Positions 39,843 through 49,404 of a DNA stretch of 64,000 nt are shown here, piece after piece; positions within the stretch are counted from its first letter, which is position 1; the number at the start of each line of letters is the position of its first letter. Location of the stretch: NCBI GenBank assembly GCA_017608345.1, contig JAFCGA010000003.1:21663-85662 (forward strand), read 5' to 3'. The position numbers and the translations under genes are program-made. Origin of the DNA: Candidatus Pacearchaeota archaeon (GTDB taxonomy: Archaea > Nanobdellota > Nanobdellia > UBA10117 > JAFCGA01). The notes below the pieces were generated by a model. It did no database searches. It was given only the letters and a program-made list of their open reading frames with translations, and was not told the origin of the DNA.

Positions 39843-40614
39843 TAGTTTAAAAGATTATACCTGCAAGTTATTAGAAAAGAATATGCGAGAAGACGGAAGA
39901 AAACCAATGGACTTTCGAGAGATATCTATTGAGAATAATCCGATAAAAAACGCAAACGGGTCTGCAAGAGTAAAACTTGGGGACACTGAAGTAATTGTCG
40001 GAATTAAATTAGATGTTGGATCGCCGTATTCTGATTCTCCCGAAAGTGGAGTATTGATCTCAAGCGCTGAATTGACGCCTATCGCTTCGGTAGATTTCGA
40101 ACCTGGTCCACCAAGAGAAAGAGCTATAGAGCTAGCAAGAGTAACTGACCGAGCAATAAGGGAATCAAAAGTAATTGACTTCAATAAACTATGCATAACT
40201 CCTAAAGAAAAGATATGGATGGTTTTCTTAGATATATATCCGATTAATGATGATGGTAACCTATTTGACGCAGCAGTAATTGGAGCAGTAGCAGCACTTT
40301 ACAATACTGTCTTTCCGAAATACGATGAAAAGGAAGAAAAAGTACTGCACAAAGAGCTTACTAAAACAAAATTACCGCTAAGTTGTAAGCCAATTATGTG
40401 CACATTCTATAAAATCGAGGATAAATATATCTTGGATGCAAACGCTAGAGAAAAGAGCATATCTGACTGCAGAGTATCAATAGGAACATTGGATAAAAAA
40501 ACAGTATGTGCGATGCAGAAAGGCGGCGAGGGAACTGTAACTTCTGAAGAAATCCTCGACCTAATATCCGAAGCTTTTAAAAGAGGAGACGAAGTTAGAA
40601 AACTAATTAAATAA
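39835..40614 (+). CDS. rrp42: Exosome subunit Rrp42 (RNase PH family)
   Basis: REDGRKPMDFREISIENNPIKNANGSARVKLGDTEVIVGIKLDVGSPYSDSPESG. Confidence 0.92.
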   Translation: MSNSLKDYTCKLLEKNMREDGRKPMDFREISIENNPIKNANGSARVKLGDTEVIVGIKLDVGSPYSDSPESGVLISSAELTPIASVDFEPGPPRERAIELARVTDRAIRESKVIDFNKLCITPKEKIWMVFLDIYPINDDGNLFDAAVIGAVAALYNTVFPKYDEKEEKVLHKELTKTKLPLSCKPIMCTFYKIEDKYILDANAREKSISDCRVSIGTLDKKTVCAMQKGGEGTVTSEEILDLISEAFKRGDEVRKLIK

Positions 40615-40671
40615 CTGAATTCCCGAGAGGGTATTCGGAGTTCCTCTCTTTCGGAGAAGAAATAAAGCAAA

Positions 40672-40869
40672 ATGAGATTTACTAAATACGAGATAGCTAG
40701 AATAATTGGAGCAAGGGCGCTCCAATTAGCAATGGGTGCGCCATTAATGATTAAACGACCGAAAGACGAATTTAATACTATTCGACTAGCTAAACAAGAG
40801 TTAGAAAAAGGTGCATTACCGCTTACAATTAAGCGACCTAAGCCAATAAAGCTAGAAGTACAAAAATAG
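40672..40869 (+). CDS. rpoK: RNA polymerase subunit RpoK (Rpb6)
   Basis: FTKYEIARIIGARALQLAMGAPLMI. Confidence 0.92.
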   Translation: MRFTKYEIARIIGARALQLAMGAPLMIKRPKDEFNTIRLAKQELEKGALPLTIKRPKPIKLEVQK

Positions 40870-41060
40870 CGCATTTGAACCAATAAACAGAAATTCCTGA
40901 GATCCGCTATTTCAATCGCAGCAAGCTGCGTGGTTTTACGCGAATCTCCGAAGCGTAATTTCAGTAATTATTTTTCCGGGAAACCACAGCAAGCTGTGGG
41001 GTTTTAGACCCAGAAAAATAATAAAAAGATTTTTATACCCTCCTTCTTAACTAAAATTCA

Positions 41061-41660
41061 ATGGCGACAGCAGAAAAACTATTAGTTCCTTTAGAAAAAT
41101 ACTTGTCTAGCGGAGTCCATATTGGTACGAAATTCAAGACAAAAAGCATGGCTCCATTCATATACAAGATCAACCCTGCTGGATTGTCGGTCTTAAATGT
41201 ACAAAAAATCGATGAGCGTTTAGATATTGGTGCTAAATTTCTAGCACAATTCGAGCCGAAAGACATTCTTATAGTATCTCGAAGGGAAAATGGATGGAAA
41301 GCTGCGAAAAAGTTCGCTACTTTAATCGGAGCAAAATGCTATACTGGGCGTTATCCCGCTGGAGTTCTAACTAACCAGCAACTCAGCACATTTATCGAGC
41401 CGAAGGTCATCTTAATCACAGATCCTTGGCCAGATAAGAACGCTACCGTTGACGCTAAGAGCATTGGAATTCCAATTGCTGCACTCTGCGATTCAAATAA
41501 TACAACTCAGAATATTGACCTAGTTATTCCATGTAATAATAAGGGAGCTAATTCGCTCGGACTAGTCTATTGGATATTAACTAATCAATATCTAAAACAT
41601 AAAGGAATCCTTCCAAAAAACAAGGAAATCGATGTCCCGATCTCGGAATTTTGCGCTTAG
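41061..41660 (+). CDS. rps2: Ribosomal protein uS2
   Basis: YLSSGVHIGTKFKTKSMAPFIYKI; FLAQFEPKDILIVSRRENG; GRYPAGVLTN; IPIAALCDSNN. Confidence 0.93.
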   Translation: MATAEKLLVPLEKYLSSGVHIGTKFKTKSMAPFIYKINPAGLSVLNVQKIDERLDIGAKFLAQFEPKDILIVSRRENGWKAAKKFATLIGAKCYTGRYPAGVLTNQQLSTFIEPKVILITDPWPDKNATVDAKSIGIPIAALCDSNNTTQNIDLVIPCNNKGANSLGLVYWILTNQYLKHKGILPKNKEIDVPISEFCA

Positions 41661-41661
41661 A

Positions 41662-42624
41662 TTATTGCGACGATTTTGGCATTAATTCTGCACGTATTTC
41701 TTTAAGTACAATTACTGCAACGGCTAATAAAATCGGTCCGATAAATACGCCGATAATTCCTAACAGCCTTAAACCGCCAAGGATACCTACAAAAACAATT
41801 AGCGGATGAACTTCTGCCCGTCTACCTATTAAATAAGGCCTGACTATATAATCGAGAATGCTAGCAAGCACTAATCCGTAGGTTAATATCCCTAAACCAG
41901 AGAAAGTATTTCCTTGTAGCGTGATAAAAATACCTATTGGCAAATAGACTAAATATGGCCCAAGAACCGGCAGTACAGAAAGAAGTCCAGCCATAATACC
42001 AACTAAAAGCGGATAAGGTAATCCAAATATATAAAATCCAACTCCAGCTAATATTCCTTGAAGCATACCAATAACCAATTGGACATGTACAAACGCGTCA
42101 GCATATCTATGCATATTGCGAATAATTGTCTTTCGTTTCGCCTCGGAAAACGGGAGAAGGCTTGAGCCCCACTTAAGTATAACATCCCCATCTCTGAGCA
42201 AGTAGAAAAGAGCTATAAAGAATATTAAGAAGGATAAAGCTAAGCTAGGGAGAGTATAAAGCATGCCGGACAAAGAACTAATTGTTTTGGATACGAATTG
42301 TCTGAGAATATCTTCTACTGTCGGTGAGATTGCTTCTAGCGGTAATCTCGAGATATATTGATATATTTTCGCGAATTCATTTAGAATAATAGTAATTCCG
42401 TAATATGCTGCTAATACTGTCAAAGATAAGGCAATAGTAGTAATTACAACTGCTGCTCCGTTTTCGTTTATTTTCTTTCTCAGTCGTTTGTATAAAGGAT
42501 AAGTCAAATAAGCAAGCAAAGCTGAAAAAGCGATAATGCCAAAGTAAGGCTGGATAATTAAAAAAATAATAGCCACAGCTACAATAAGAGCTATTATCTG
42601 AGGTAGCTTGTCTTCTAGTTTCAC
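41662..42624 (-). CDS. AI-2E family (YdiK-like) membrane permease
   Basis: Multiple TMs; YLVYLPIGIFITLQGN, RPYLIGRRAEVHPLIVFVGILGGLRLLGIIGVFIGPILLAV. Confidence 0.85.
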   Translation of the reverse strand: MKLEDKLPQIIALIVAVAIIFLIIQPYFGIIAFSALLAYLTYPLYKRLRKKINENGAAVVITTIALSLTVLAAYYGITIILNEFAKIYQYISRLPLEAISPTVEDILRQFVSKTISSLSGMLYTLPSLALSFLIFFIALFYLLRDGDVILKWGSSLLPFSEAKRKTIIRNMHRYADAFVHVQLVIGMLQGILAGVGFYIFGLPYPLLVGIMAGLLSVLPVLGPYLVYLPIGIFITLQGNTFSGLGILTYGLVLASILDYIVRPYLIGRRAEVHPLIVFVGILGGLRLLGIIGVFIGPILLAVAVIVLKEIRAELMPKSSQ

Positions 42625-42684
42625 GATTAAAAGTATACTTCAAACTATAAAGGCTTTTCTACTTATTAGTACAGCGATATTCGT

Positions 42685-43335
42685 TTATTTCAAAACATCT
42701 GGCAGCTCAGCAACGCTAGCAATAACATGTGTGGGCTTCTCAGCCCATAATTTCTCGAAACTACTTACTCCGGTCAACACGCCAACGGAATGTACTCCCG
42801 CAGCTTTTGCAGCTTGAATATCATAAATCGTATCTCCGATGAAATATTCAATATGTGAGGCTATATACTCCTTAACATTATTTATAGCATCAGGAGCTGG
42901 CTTGGGATTCTCAACTTCATCTTCGCCAATGATCAATCGAAACTTCTTCGGATCTATTCCGCCGGCTTTTGCTAGCTGTATTATGTCTGCATGATTATTC
43001 GTAGAAATAAGAACGAGAATATACTTATGCGACAAAACCTCAATAATTTCAGCAGCTCCCAGTATTGGCTTAATTAATTTCCTGCATTTTGAGATAAGAA
43101 TCTCCTTCTGATCATTAGTACACTGCGCTAGCTTACGAACAGATAGCTCAGGATGAACTTTCCGAATCAAATCTTTTGAAGGGATACCCATTAATGCGTA
43201 TAATTCCTCAGTTGTAATATCAGCAAGCTTGTTTTTCTTAAATGCTAGCTTATATGATTCTACATGTGCTTCTTTTGAGTTGATTAGCGTACCATCTAAA
43301 TCAAAGCACAGGATATGTTTCTTTCGGAGCAACAT
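42685..43335 (-). CDS. HAD-superfamily hydrolase
   Basis: ILCFDLDGTLINSKEAH; FIGDTIYDIQAAKAAGVHSVGVLTG. Confidence 0.88.
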   Translation of the reverse strand: MLLRKKHILCFDLDGTLINSKEAHVESYKLAFKKNKLADITTEELYALMGIPSKDLIRKVHPELSVRKLAQCTNDQKEILISKCRKLIKPILGAAEIIEVLSHKYILVLISTNNHADIIQLAKAGGIDPKKFRLIIGEDEVENPKPAPDAINNVKEYIASHIEYFIGDTIYDIQAAKAAGVHSVGVLTGVSSFEKLWAEKPTHVIASVAELPDVLK

Positions 43336-43428
43336 ACAAGAATATTAATTAGTAGATATAAAAAGCTATCAGATAACACTCACCAATACTCACACATATT
43401 TAAATCCAAGGGAATCTTCCTTAGTTGT

Positions 43429-44883
43429 ATGGCTAAAATACCAACGCCTGCACAAGAATTTGAAGCCAGCAAGGACTTGGCGGATTTTGCGGTAAGACAT
43501 GCTATAAAACTCGGTGCTACTTATGCTGAAGCAAGGATGGATCATTACTGGGGGGAAGCTTTTGCTTTAGAGAATGGGGATTTCATTTTATCTGCGTTTG
43601 ATAATATAGTTGGTGTCGGCCTAAGGCTGCTAGTAGACAACTCTCTCGGATTTGTTACTCTTAATGCAACAGATCGCTACGCAATGAAGAAATTAATAGC
43701 AAATGCAATTAGATCTGTCAGATATTCTGCAAGATTAGTAAGAGAACCCCTTCAATTGAGCAAGGAAAAATCTTACACTAAGAGCTATTTTGTTCCTCAA
43801 AAGCAACGCCTCGACGAGATATCTCCGGCAGACATAACAAATTACATGAAAGATATCGATAGCGAACTAGTAAACTCTAAGTTAGATGTCACTGGCCGAA
43901 TGCTAGATGTTATACACTCAATAACTCGAAGATACTTCTACGATTCTGACGGTTCAAGAATAGAATTTGAGAAACCCTTAATTGATTTTAATTATTTTAT
44001 AACAATAGGTAAGGGAGCGGATAGTGCCCAGAGATACTCGCAGACCTCTCTAAGTGCTGGCGGTGAAGCCTATGCTAGCTTAGATTTAAAGAACAAGATA
44101 CTGGCTGACGCGAAAATACTCTCAGAAATTATAAAAAAAGGCGTCAAACCGCCAAAAGGAATTATTGATGTTGTTATAGCGCCGGAAGTCACTGGAATAG
44201 CTGTACACGAAAGCGGTGGTCATCCGTATGAAGCAGATCGGATATTCGGACGCGAAGGCGCACAAGCAGGAGAATCATTTATTACTAAAGAAATGATCGG
44301 AAAGAAAATTGGAAGCGACGTAGTGACTATCGTAGATGATCCAACAATCCCAAATTCCGCAGGATTCTTCTTATTCGATGATGAAGGAGTACCCGCTCAA
44401 AGAAAAGTGCTAATGAAAAACGGTGTGATTAGCGGATTGCTGCACAATCGAGAAACTGCTAGAGTAATGAATCTTCATAGCAATGGATCAGCTAGAGTCG
44501 AGGATTTTAATTACGAACCGATTGTAAGAATGTCAAACACCTTCATGCTGCCCGGAAAACATACTGAAAACGAGCTAATCTCTGGAGTAAAGAAAGGTGT
44601 TTTCATAAAATCCTTTATGGAATGGAATATTGATGACTTACGGATAAATCAAAAATACGTAGGAAATGAGGCTTACTTAATTGAAAATGGACGGCTGACT
44701 AAATTAGTTAAGAATCCTGTTTTAGAAATGAACACTGTTGACTTCTATAGTTCAATAGATGCAATAGGAAAGCGAGTAGAATTTAGCTCTGGTACTTGCG
44801 GAAAAGGCGAGCCAATGCAAGGAGTGCCAGTATGGATGGGCGGTCCAGCAGCTAGACTGAGAAAAATAAGATTAGGTAAATAA
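43429..44883 (+). CDS. tldD: TldD-family metalloprotease
   Basis: VVIAPEVTGIAVHESGGHPYEADRIFGREG with the HExxxH-type motif characteristic of TldD. Confidence 0.92.
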   Translation: MAKIPTPAQEFEASKDLADFAVRHAIKLGATYAEARMDHYWGEAFALENGDFILSAFDNIVGVGLRLLVDNSLGFVTLNATDRYAMKKLIANAIRSVRYSARLVREPLQLSKEKSYTKSYFVPQKQRLDEISPADITNYMKDIDSELVNSKLDVTGRMLDVIHSITRRYFYDSDGSRIEFEKPLIDFNYFITIGKGADSAQRYSQTSLSAGGEAYASLDLKNKILADAKILSEIIKKGVKPPKGIIDVVIAPEVTGIAVHESGGHPYEADRIFGREGAQAGESFITKEMIGKKIGSDVVTIVDDPTIPNSAGFFLFDDEGVPAQRKVLMKNGVISGLLHNRETARVMNLHSNGSARVEDFNYEPIVRMSNTFMLPGKHTENELISGVKKGVFIKSFMEWNIDDLRINQKYVGNEAYLIENGRLTKLVKNPVLEMNTVDFYSSIDAIGKRVEFSSGTCGKGEPMQGVPVWMGGPAARLRKIRLGK

Positions 44884-45043
44884 TATGAAAAATGAATGGT
44901 TTTTCGTCCAGCTTTTGCCGAGCCCGCTACCTTCGATCTCTCGAAGGCACGAGGAACTCTGTTCCGACGTGAGGTGCGAGGGAAAAGGTGGGGATCTAGG
45001 CGGTCCAGCAGCTAGATTACGGAGGGTTAGATTAGGTAAATAA
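44839..45043. other. Hairpin mini-element E3 with duplicated, synonymously diverged tldD 3' end
   Basis: GGPAARLRKIRLGK* (44839-44883) and GGPAARLRRVRLGK* (44999-45043) with ctg-aga-aaa-ata versus tta-cgg-agg-gtt; hairpin CCAgCTTTT(44908-44916)/AAAAGgTGG(44983-44991), element in reverse orientation. Confidence 0.82.
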
Positions 45044-45044
45044 G

Positions 45045-46409
45045 ATGTTGACGATAAAACAAACTCAAGATTATGTATTAAAAAAATTATTGCTGATGGG
45101 GGCAGATGACGTCGTCGTAGGTTCGCAGCTAGATAATTATACTCAGATAAAATTTGTAAATAACGCAATAGCTGCGACTAAACATTGGTCGAGTGTAGGT
45201 ATTTCCGTATTTATGGCTGAGAAGAAGCGGATAGTTGGTACTTCTATCTCTGGCGCGTCTAAAACATTAATTGATAAATCTCTAAAGAGATTGTGGACCT
45301 TAGCTCATCTCGTACCGCCGTCTGAAGATTATTACCGTATTGCGAGGGGTCCGTTTAAGTACAAAGAGCTTAAGAAAACTTTTGATAAACGAATAATGAA
45401 TCTGGGAAACAAGGGCGTTGATATGATAGAAAGTTTTATGAATCTAGCAATAGAAAATGGCGCAAGCCGATCTAGTGGAGCACTTTACTTCGGAGATACG
45501 CATTCAAGAATTATAACTTCGAATAATGTAGACGCACGAGATAAAGGCACGCTAATAAATCTATCAGATAGAATTTTCGCGTCAAAAGATGCTTCAGTTC
45601 ATAAAGTATGTGCAGCGAGAACGCTAGCTGACTTCAATCCAAAAAAGAGAATAATTGAGGGTGCTCAAATCGCAAAACTCGCTCAGAATCCGCTAGCAGG
45701 AAAAAGCGGAAAATTTGACGTCATCTTTGATCCGCTTGCATTCGGTAGCATCGCAGACGAAGTAATGCTATCTGCTTGCGCGTCTGCCGCAGAAGGAGGT
45801 TATTCCTTCCTTAAAGATAAATTAGGTGAAGAGATTGCAAGTAATAAAGTTACATTCTACGATGACGAAACTTTTCCGGGAGGGTTAAATTCAAGAAAAT
45901 TCGATCAAGAGGGCTCGCCAGCAGATAAGACACTTGTTATAGATAAAGGTGTGTTAAAGACTTATTTGCATAATACTTCCACTGCTTGGAAATATACTGC
46001 AGAGACTACGGGAAATGCTGGGCTAGTGGCTCCTGAACCAACGAATATTATACTCGCGCCAGGGAAGCACACTTTAGATGGATTAGCAGCTAAAGTAAAA
46101 CGAGGATTATACATTTCTAACTTATGGTACACTCGATTCTCTAACTATGAAAGCGGAGAATTCTCAACAATCCCTCGCGATGCTATTTTTTACATCGAGA
46201 ACGGAAAAATAAAACATCCAATCAAGCAAATTCGAATCAGTGACAACATGCTAAGAATACTAAAAAACATTGTAGCTATTGGAAAAGACTCTCAAAATAT
46301 AATCGGCTGGGAAGTTGAAGTTCCAGTTCGTACACCACATGTTTTAATTAAAGATGTTAACATAACTCGCTCTGTTCAGAAAGCCATGCCGAAGACTGCT
46401 CCGGACTAA
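45045..46409 (+). CDS. tldE: TldE/PmbA-like protein
   Basis: VIFDPLAFGSIADEVMLSACA; FDQEGSPADKTLVIDKGVLKTYLHNTSTA; GLYISNLWYTRFSN. Confidence 0.88.
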   Translation: MLTIKQTQDYVLKKLLLMGADDVVVGSQLDNYTQIKFVNNAIAATKHWSSVGISVFMAEKKRIVGTSISGASKTLIDKSLKRLWTLAHLVPPSEDYYRIARGPFKYKELKKTFDKRIMNLGNKGVDMIESFMNLAIENGASRSSGALYFGDTHSRIITSNNVDARDKGTLINLSDRIFASKDASVHKVCAARTLADFNPKKRIIEGAQIAKLAQNPLAGKSGKFDVIFDPLAFGSIADEVMLSACASAAEGGYSFLKDKLGEEIASNKVTFYDDETFPGGLNSRKFDQEGSPADKTLVIDKGVLKTYLHNTSTAWKYTAETTGNAGLVAPEPTNIILAPGKHTLDGLAAKVKRGLYISNLWYTRFSNYESGEFSTIPRDAIFYIENGKIKHPIKQIRISDNMLRILKNIVAIGKDSQNIIGWEVEVPVRTPHVLIKDVNITRSVQKAMPKTAPD

Positions 46410-46450
46410 TATTGTCATATCAACACTATTATTCACTCGAAGATATAAAT

Positions 46451-46540
46451 CTTTATAAATAGTGTATTTCTTACAATTAATTAGATTAGAATTGCACTAG
46501 TTCCACTTGAAGTGCGCCCAAATAAAGCGCACTTTTTTGT
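46451..46540 (+). promoter_or_regulatory. TATA-like element and leader hairpin with T-run upstream of the Ub-like operon
   Basis: CTTTATAAAT at 46451; AAGTGCGC(46510-46517)/GCGCACTT(46527-46534) then TTTT; GCACT(46494-46498) can compete for AGTGC. Confidence 0.5.
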
Positions 46541-46606
46541 TGAGAGCGTTAGTGTAATAATAACATTAAATAATGCTGAAAGACGCATTTGGAGGAGGCT
46601 CATAAA

Positions 46607-47473
46607 ATGACTAAAAAAATAATAAGCGCTGCCTACTTTAAGGCAGCTCCAACTGAATATGTATACCACCTACGAAACAGTAAGATAATACATGAAGGCA
46701 AGGGACAGGGATTCTGGTGCAATGCAAGAAAGGATAATATCCTGCTAATCCCAATGAGCGAGTGGGATGATCCATTCGCTGTGATCCATCGCTGCAAAGA
46801 TAACCAAGATGTAAGCATAGATGGGAAAGTACTCTATCAAATAACTACCCCTATAAAATTTATAGAGAACTTTAATTACTCCATTAATCCAGTAACTCGG
46901 GAGAGATATACAACAGACAGCGAGAGACTTGTGAATAGAATAATAGACTTGGTTTCAGATAGCTTAAGAATGCAAGTTCGTGAGATAAGTCTTGATGATC
47001 TATTAAATGAAAAGGAAGAACTTGGAAGCGCAGTAAAGTATGATATCACTCAAAGAGTAGGAGAATGGGGAGTTGCATGTAATGGAATTTATATCTCTAG
47101 GATCGCGCCAACATCTCCTGAATTAATAGACGCACTAGAAGCACCTTATCGAGAACAGAGACTTTTAGCAGGAGAAATAGAAAAATTAGCAAGGAGCAAT
47201 AAAACTGCTCAAGAGAGACATAAAAATAGATTAGAAGACCTAAAGAGAGATAAGACAGAATACGAAGCAAAATTGCTAACTCTCGCTGCTAAGGAGAAAA
47301 GTGAATTAGCTACTGCGAGAATTTCTGCAGAGACTGAGAAGATAAGATACTCTGCGTTAGCAGAAGTACCTGCGCAAGTTCTATTTACTGACACACTAAA
47401 GAGAGTCGCGCATATAACTCTCACACCAGACCTCTTCGAAGCTATTACTGGACAAGGAGGTAACCGGAGATGA
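46607..47473 (+). CDS. SPFH/band-7-like protein with coiled coil
   Basis: PTEYVYHLRNSKIIHEGKGQGFWC...QDVSIDGKVLYQITTPIKFIENFNY...VNRIIDLVSDSLRMQVREISLDDLLNEKEELGSAVKYDITQRVGEWGVACNGIYISRI, then charged helix. Confidence 0.72.
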   Translation: MTKKIISAAYFKAAPTEYVYHLRNSKIIHEGKGQGFWCNARKDNILLIPMSEWDDPFAVIHRCKDNQDVSIDGKVLYQITTPIKFIENFNYSINPVTRERYTTDSERLVNRIIDLVSDSLRMQVREISLDDLLNEKEELGSAVKYDITQRVGEWGVACNGIYISRIAPTSPELIDALEAPYREQRLLAGEIEKLARSNKTAQERHKNRLEDLKRDKTEYEAKLLTLAAKEKSELATARISAETEKIRYSALAEVPAQVLFTDTLKRVAHITLTPDLFEAITGQGGNRR

Positions 47474-47544
47474 GTATAGCAGTCGCCGCTGCTATTTTTT
47501 ATACAATAGTTAGTGTCCCAGGAACATTAACAGGAGAAAGTAAA

Positions 47545-48249
47545 ATGCTAAAAACAAAACTAGGAGCATATGATGTAGATACACAAGATGACTTTATGCG
47601 CAGTACAGGCGCTTTGCCTGTCCCAAACGCAGAACAAATAACGCCTAACTTAGAAAAACTCACGAACTACTTTTCTAATACTTCTGGAATCGTGAGGTTC
47701 AAATCCAAAGATAGACATTTCGGAACAGAGGAATGGAAACCATATGAAGGCGAGTTAGCTAAATGGGCAGGTCTCTTTCCAATGCACTGCGAAAGTGGAA
47801 CTAATGGGCAAGAGAACATTCCTGAGACAGCCGTAGAAGAAATAATAATCGAGAACACTTCGCCGATTCAAGAAATAAGACAGTATACTTCTACAGAGCT
47901 GGATGCGATTATAAATTCTAGAGAAGCAATTACTTTTGAAAAACAGAGCTATTCTGTCTTTCCAACTGATGACTGTCCTGGCGGAAACAAATATGCCGAA
48001 CAAATCATAGAGCATTCTGGAGTAACAGACTTTATCGTATATGGCGTAGCAACAAATATCTGCGTAGAAGCAGCTGTTATGGGTTTACTTGATAGCGGAA
48101 AGAATGTGCACCTTGTAACTGACGCAATACAAGGTATTGATATACAGCCAGGCGATGTAGATACTTCCCTACAAAAGATGTATGCCGCGGGTGCAAAACC
48201 AATAACAACGCAAGAAGTTCTTGAAGGCAAATTAGCAGGGAATATATAG
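47545..48249 (+). CDS. Nicotinamidase-like isochorismatase-family cysteine hydrolase
   Basis: DVDTQDDFM; KDRHFGTEEW and FPMHCESGTNGQENIPE (metal/active-site region); ITFEKQSYSVF; GVATNICVEAAVMGLLDSGKNVHLVTDAIQG, i.e. Asp/Lys/Cys triad intact. Confidence 0.85.
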   Translation: MLKTKLGAYDVDTQDDFMRSTGALPVPNAEQITPNLEKLTNYFSNTSGIVRFKSKDRHFGTEEWKPYEGELAKWAGLFPMHCESGTNGQENIPETAVEEIIIENTSPIQEIRQYTSTELDAIINSREAITFEKQSYSVFPTDDCPGGNKYAEQIIEHSGVTDFIVYGVATNICVEAAVMGLLDSGKNVHLVTDAIQGIDIQPGDVDTSLQKMYAAGAKPITTQEVLEGKLAGNI

Positions 48250-48258
48250 GAAACTAAA

Positions 48259-49404
48259 ATGAGAAGACGAAGAGAAATACCAAAAATGATTCGCCACAGA
48301 GGACTAGAATCAGATAGCTTTACTCCCTTACCAACAGGCAAGGAAGCTAACATGCTCTACAACCCTTTCTGGGGAAATTTTGGAATACCAAGCGAAATAC
48401 CTATCACTCCCCTACCAATAGGAAAGTACGCGGTCATCATAACTGATCCCACTTTATATGACGTCGTTACAGAAGAAGGCAGAGTAGTTATGAGAGAAAA
48501 CAGGCCAATTCCCGTAGAAGGCGGCTCTAATGGATTCTACATCAACGATCCACAGATAGAACCAACTTTACCGTTAATTGAGATACTACTTGAGAAAGCA
48601 ATACATGGCGAGCATGGCATTGCACTGCCTCTCGATGTAATGTATAATAGAAATGCCGATAGAGACGACCGACTAACTAAGACGGTACTCAGACGAGATT
48701 ATCTACTTCCTTCACAAAGACGTATTGTAACAGAAAATAATCTAGAGCAATTAGAGGGGAGAATACTAACCTTAGCACAATTCGAGCAGATATTTGGTCC
48801 TGTAAAAGATAAGGAATTCCATGCGTTTCCAGAACATTCTGAAGAATACAAAGTAAAACTACTTCCAAAATTTGTCGATGCTGTTAGAAATCAGGCTCAG
48901 AGATCTACTATTGGTCACGGAAGAAGTCCATATACTATCCTACCTTTCCAGAAAGATGGTTTATATCCACTGATACCTGCTGATGAGCATCACCAGCAAA
49001 GTAATCGTTGGGACAAAGTGTTTGAAACATGGTTTGCAGGACGACAAGGTATCGACGGTAGAAAGGAAAGAAAAGTGTTTATCGCGGGTGCATGTATTGA
49101 CTATTCCGTAGGATTAGCTGCCAGATGGATGATGGATACGGGATATGATGTGACAGTAATAGCTCCCGCAGTCAAAGGATTGGGAATTACTCCGAAGCCA
49201 GTTGCATTACGAGAACTAGCTGAAGCTTATGCAATAAAAGTGACCTGGGACTGGCCTACAGAGCTTGGCGAAACTCCAGATAACTGGGATGAATTAGTAG
49301 ACAAAGTGAAGCAAGAGGATCAGAAAGTGTTCGAAAGCACAGACGTAGGTAGCTGGGATGGATACATACAATCAATGAAGACTTATATGCCTTGGGGTGA
49401 TTGA
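48259..49404 (+). CDS. Second, enlarged isochorismatase-fold hydrolase
   Basis: YAVIITDPTLYDV; ILPFQKDGLYPL; VFIAGACIDYSVGLAARWMMDTGYDVTVIAPAVKGLG. Confidence 0.68.
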   Translation: MRRRREIPKMIRHRGLESDSFTPLPTGKEANMLYNPFWGNFGIPSEIPITPLPIGKYAVIITDPTLYDVVTEEGRVVMRENRPIPVEGGSNGFYINDPQIEPTLPLIEILLEKAIHGEHGIALPLDVMYNRNADRDDRLTKTVLRRDYLLPSQRRIVTENNLEQLEGRILTLAQFEQIFGPVKDKEFHAFPEHSEEYKVKLLPKFVDAVRNQAQRSTIGHGRSPYTILPFQKDGLYPLIPADEHHQQSNRWDKVFETWFAGRQGIDGRKERKVFIAGACIDYSVGLAARWMMDTGYDVTVIAPAVKGLGITPKPVALRELAEAYAIKVTWDWPTELGETPDNWDELVDKVKQEDQKVFESTDVGSWDGYIQSMKTYMPWGD

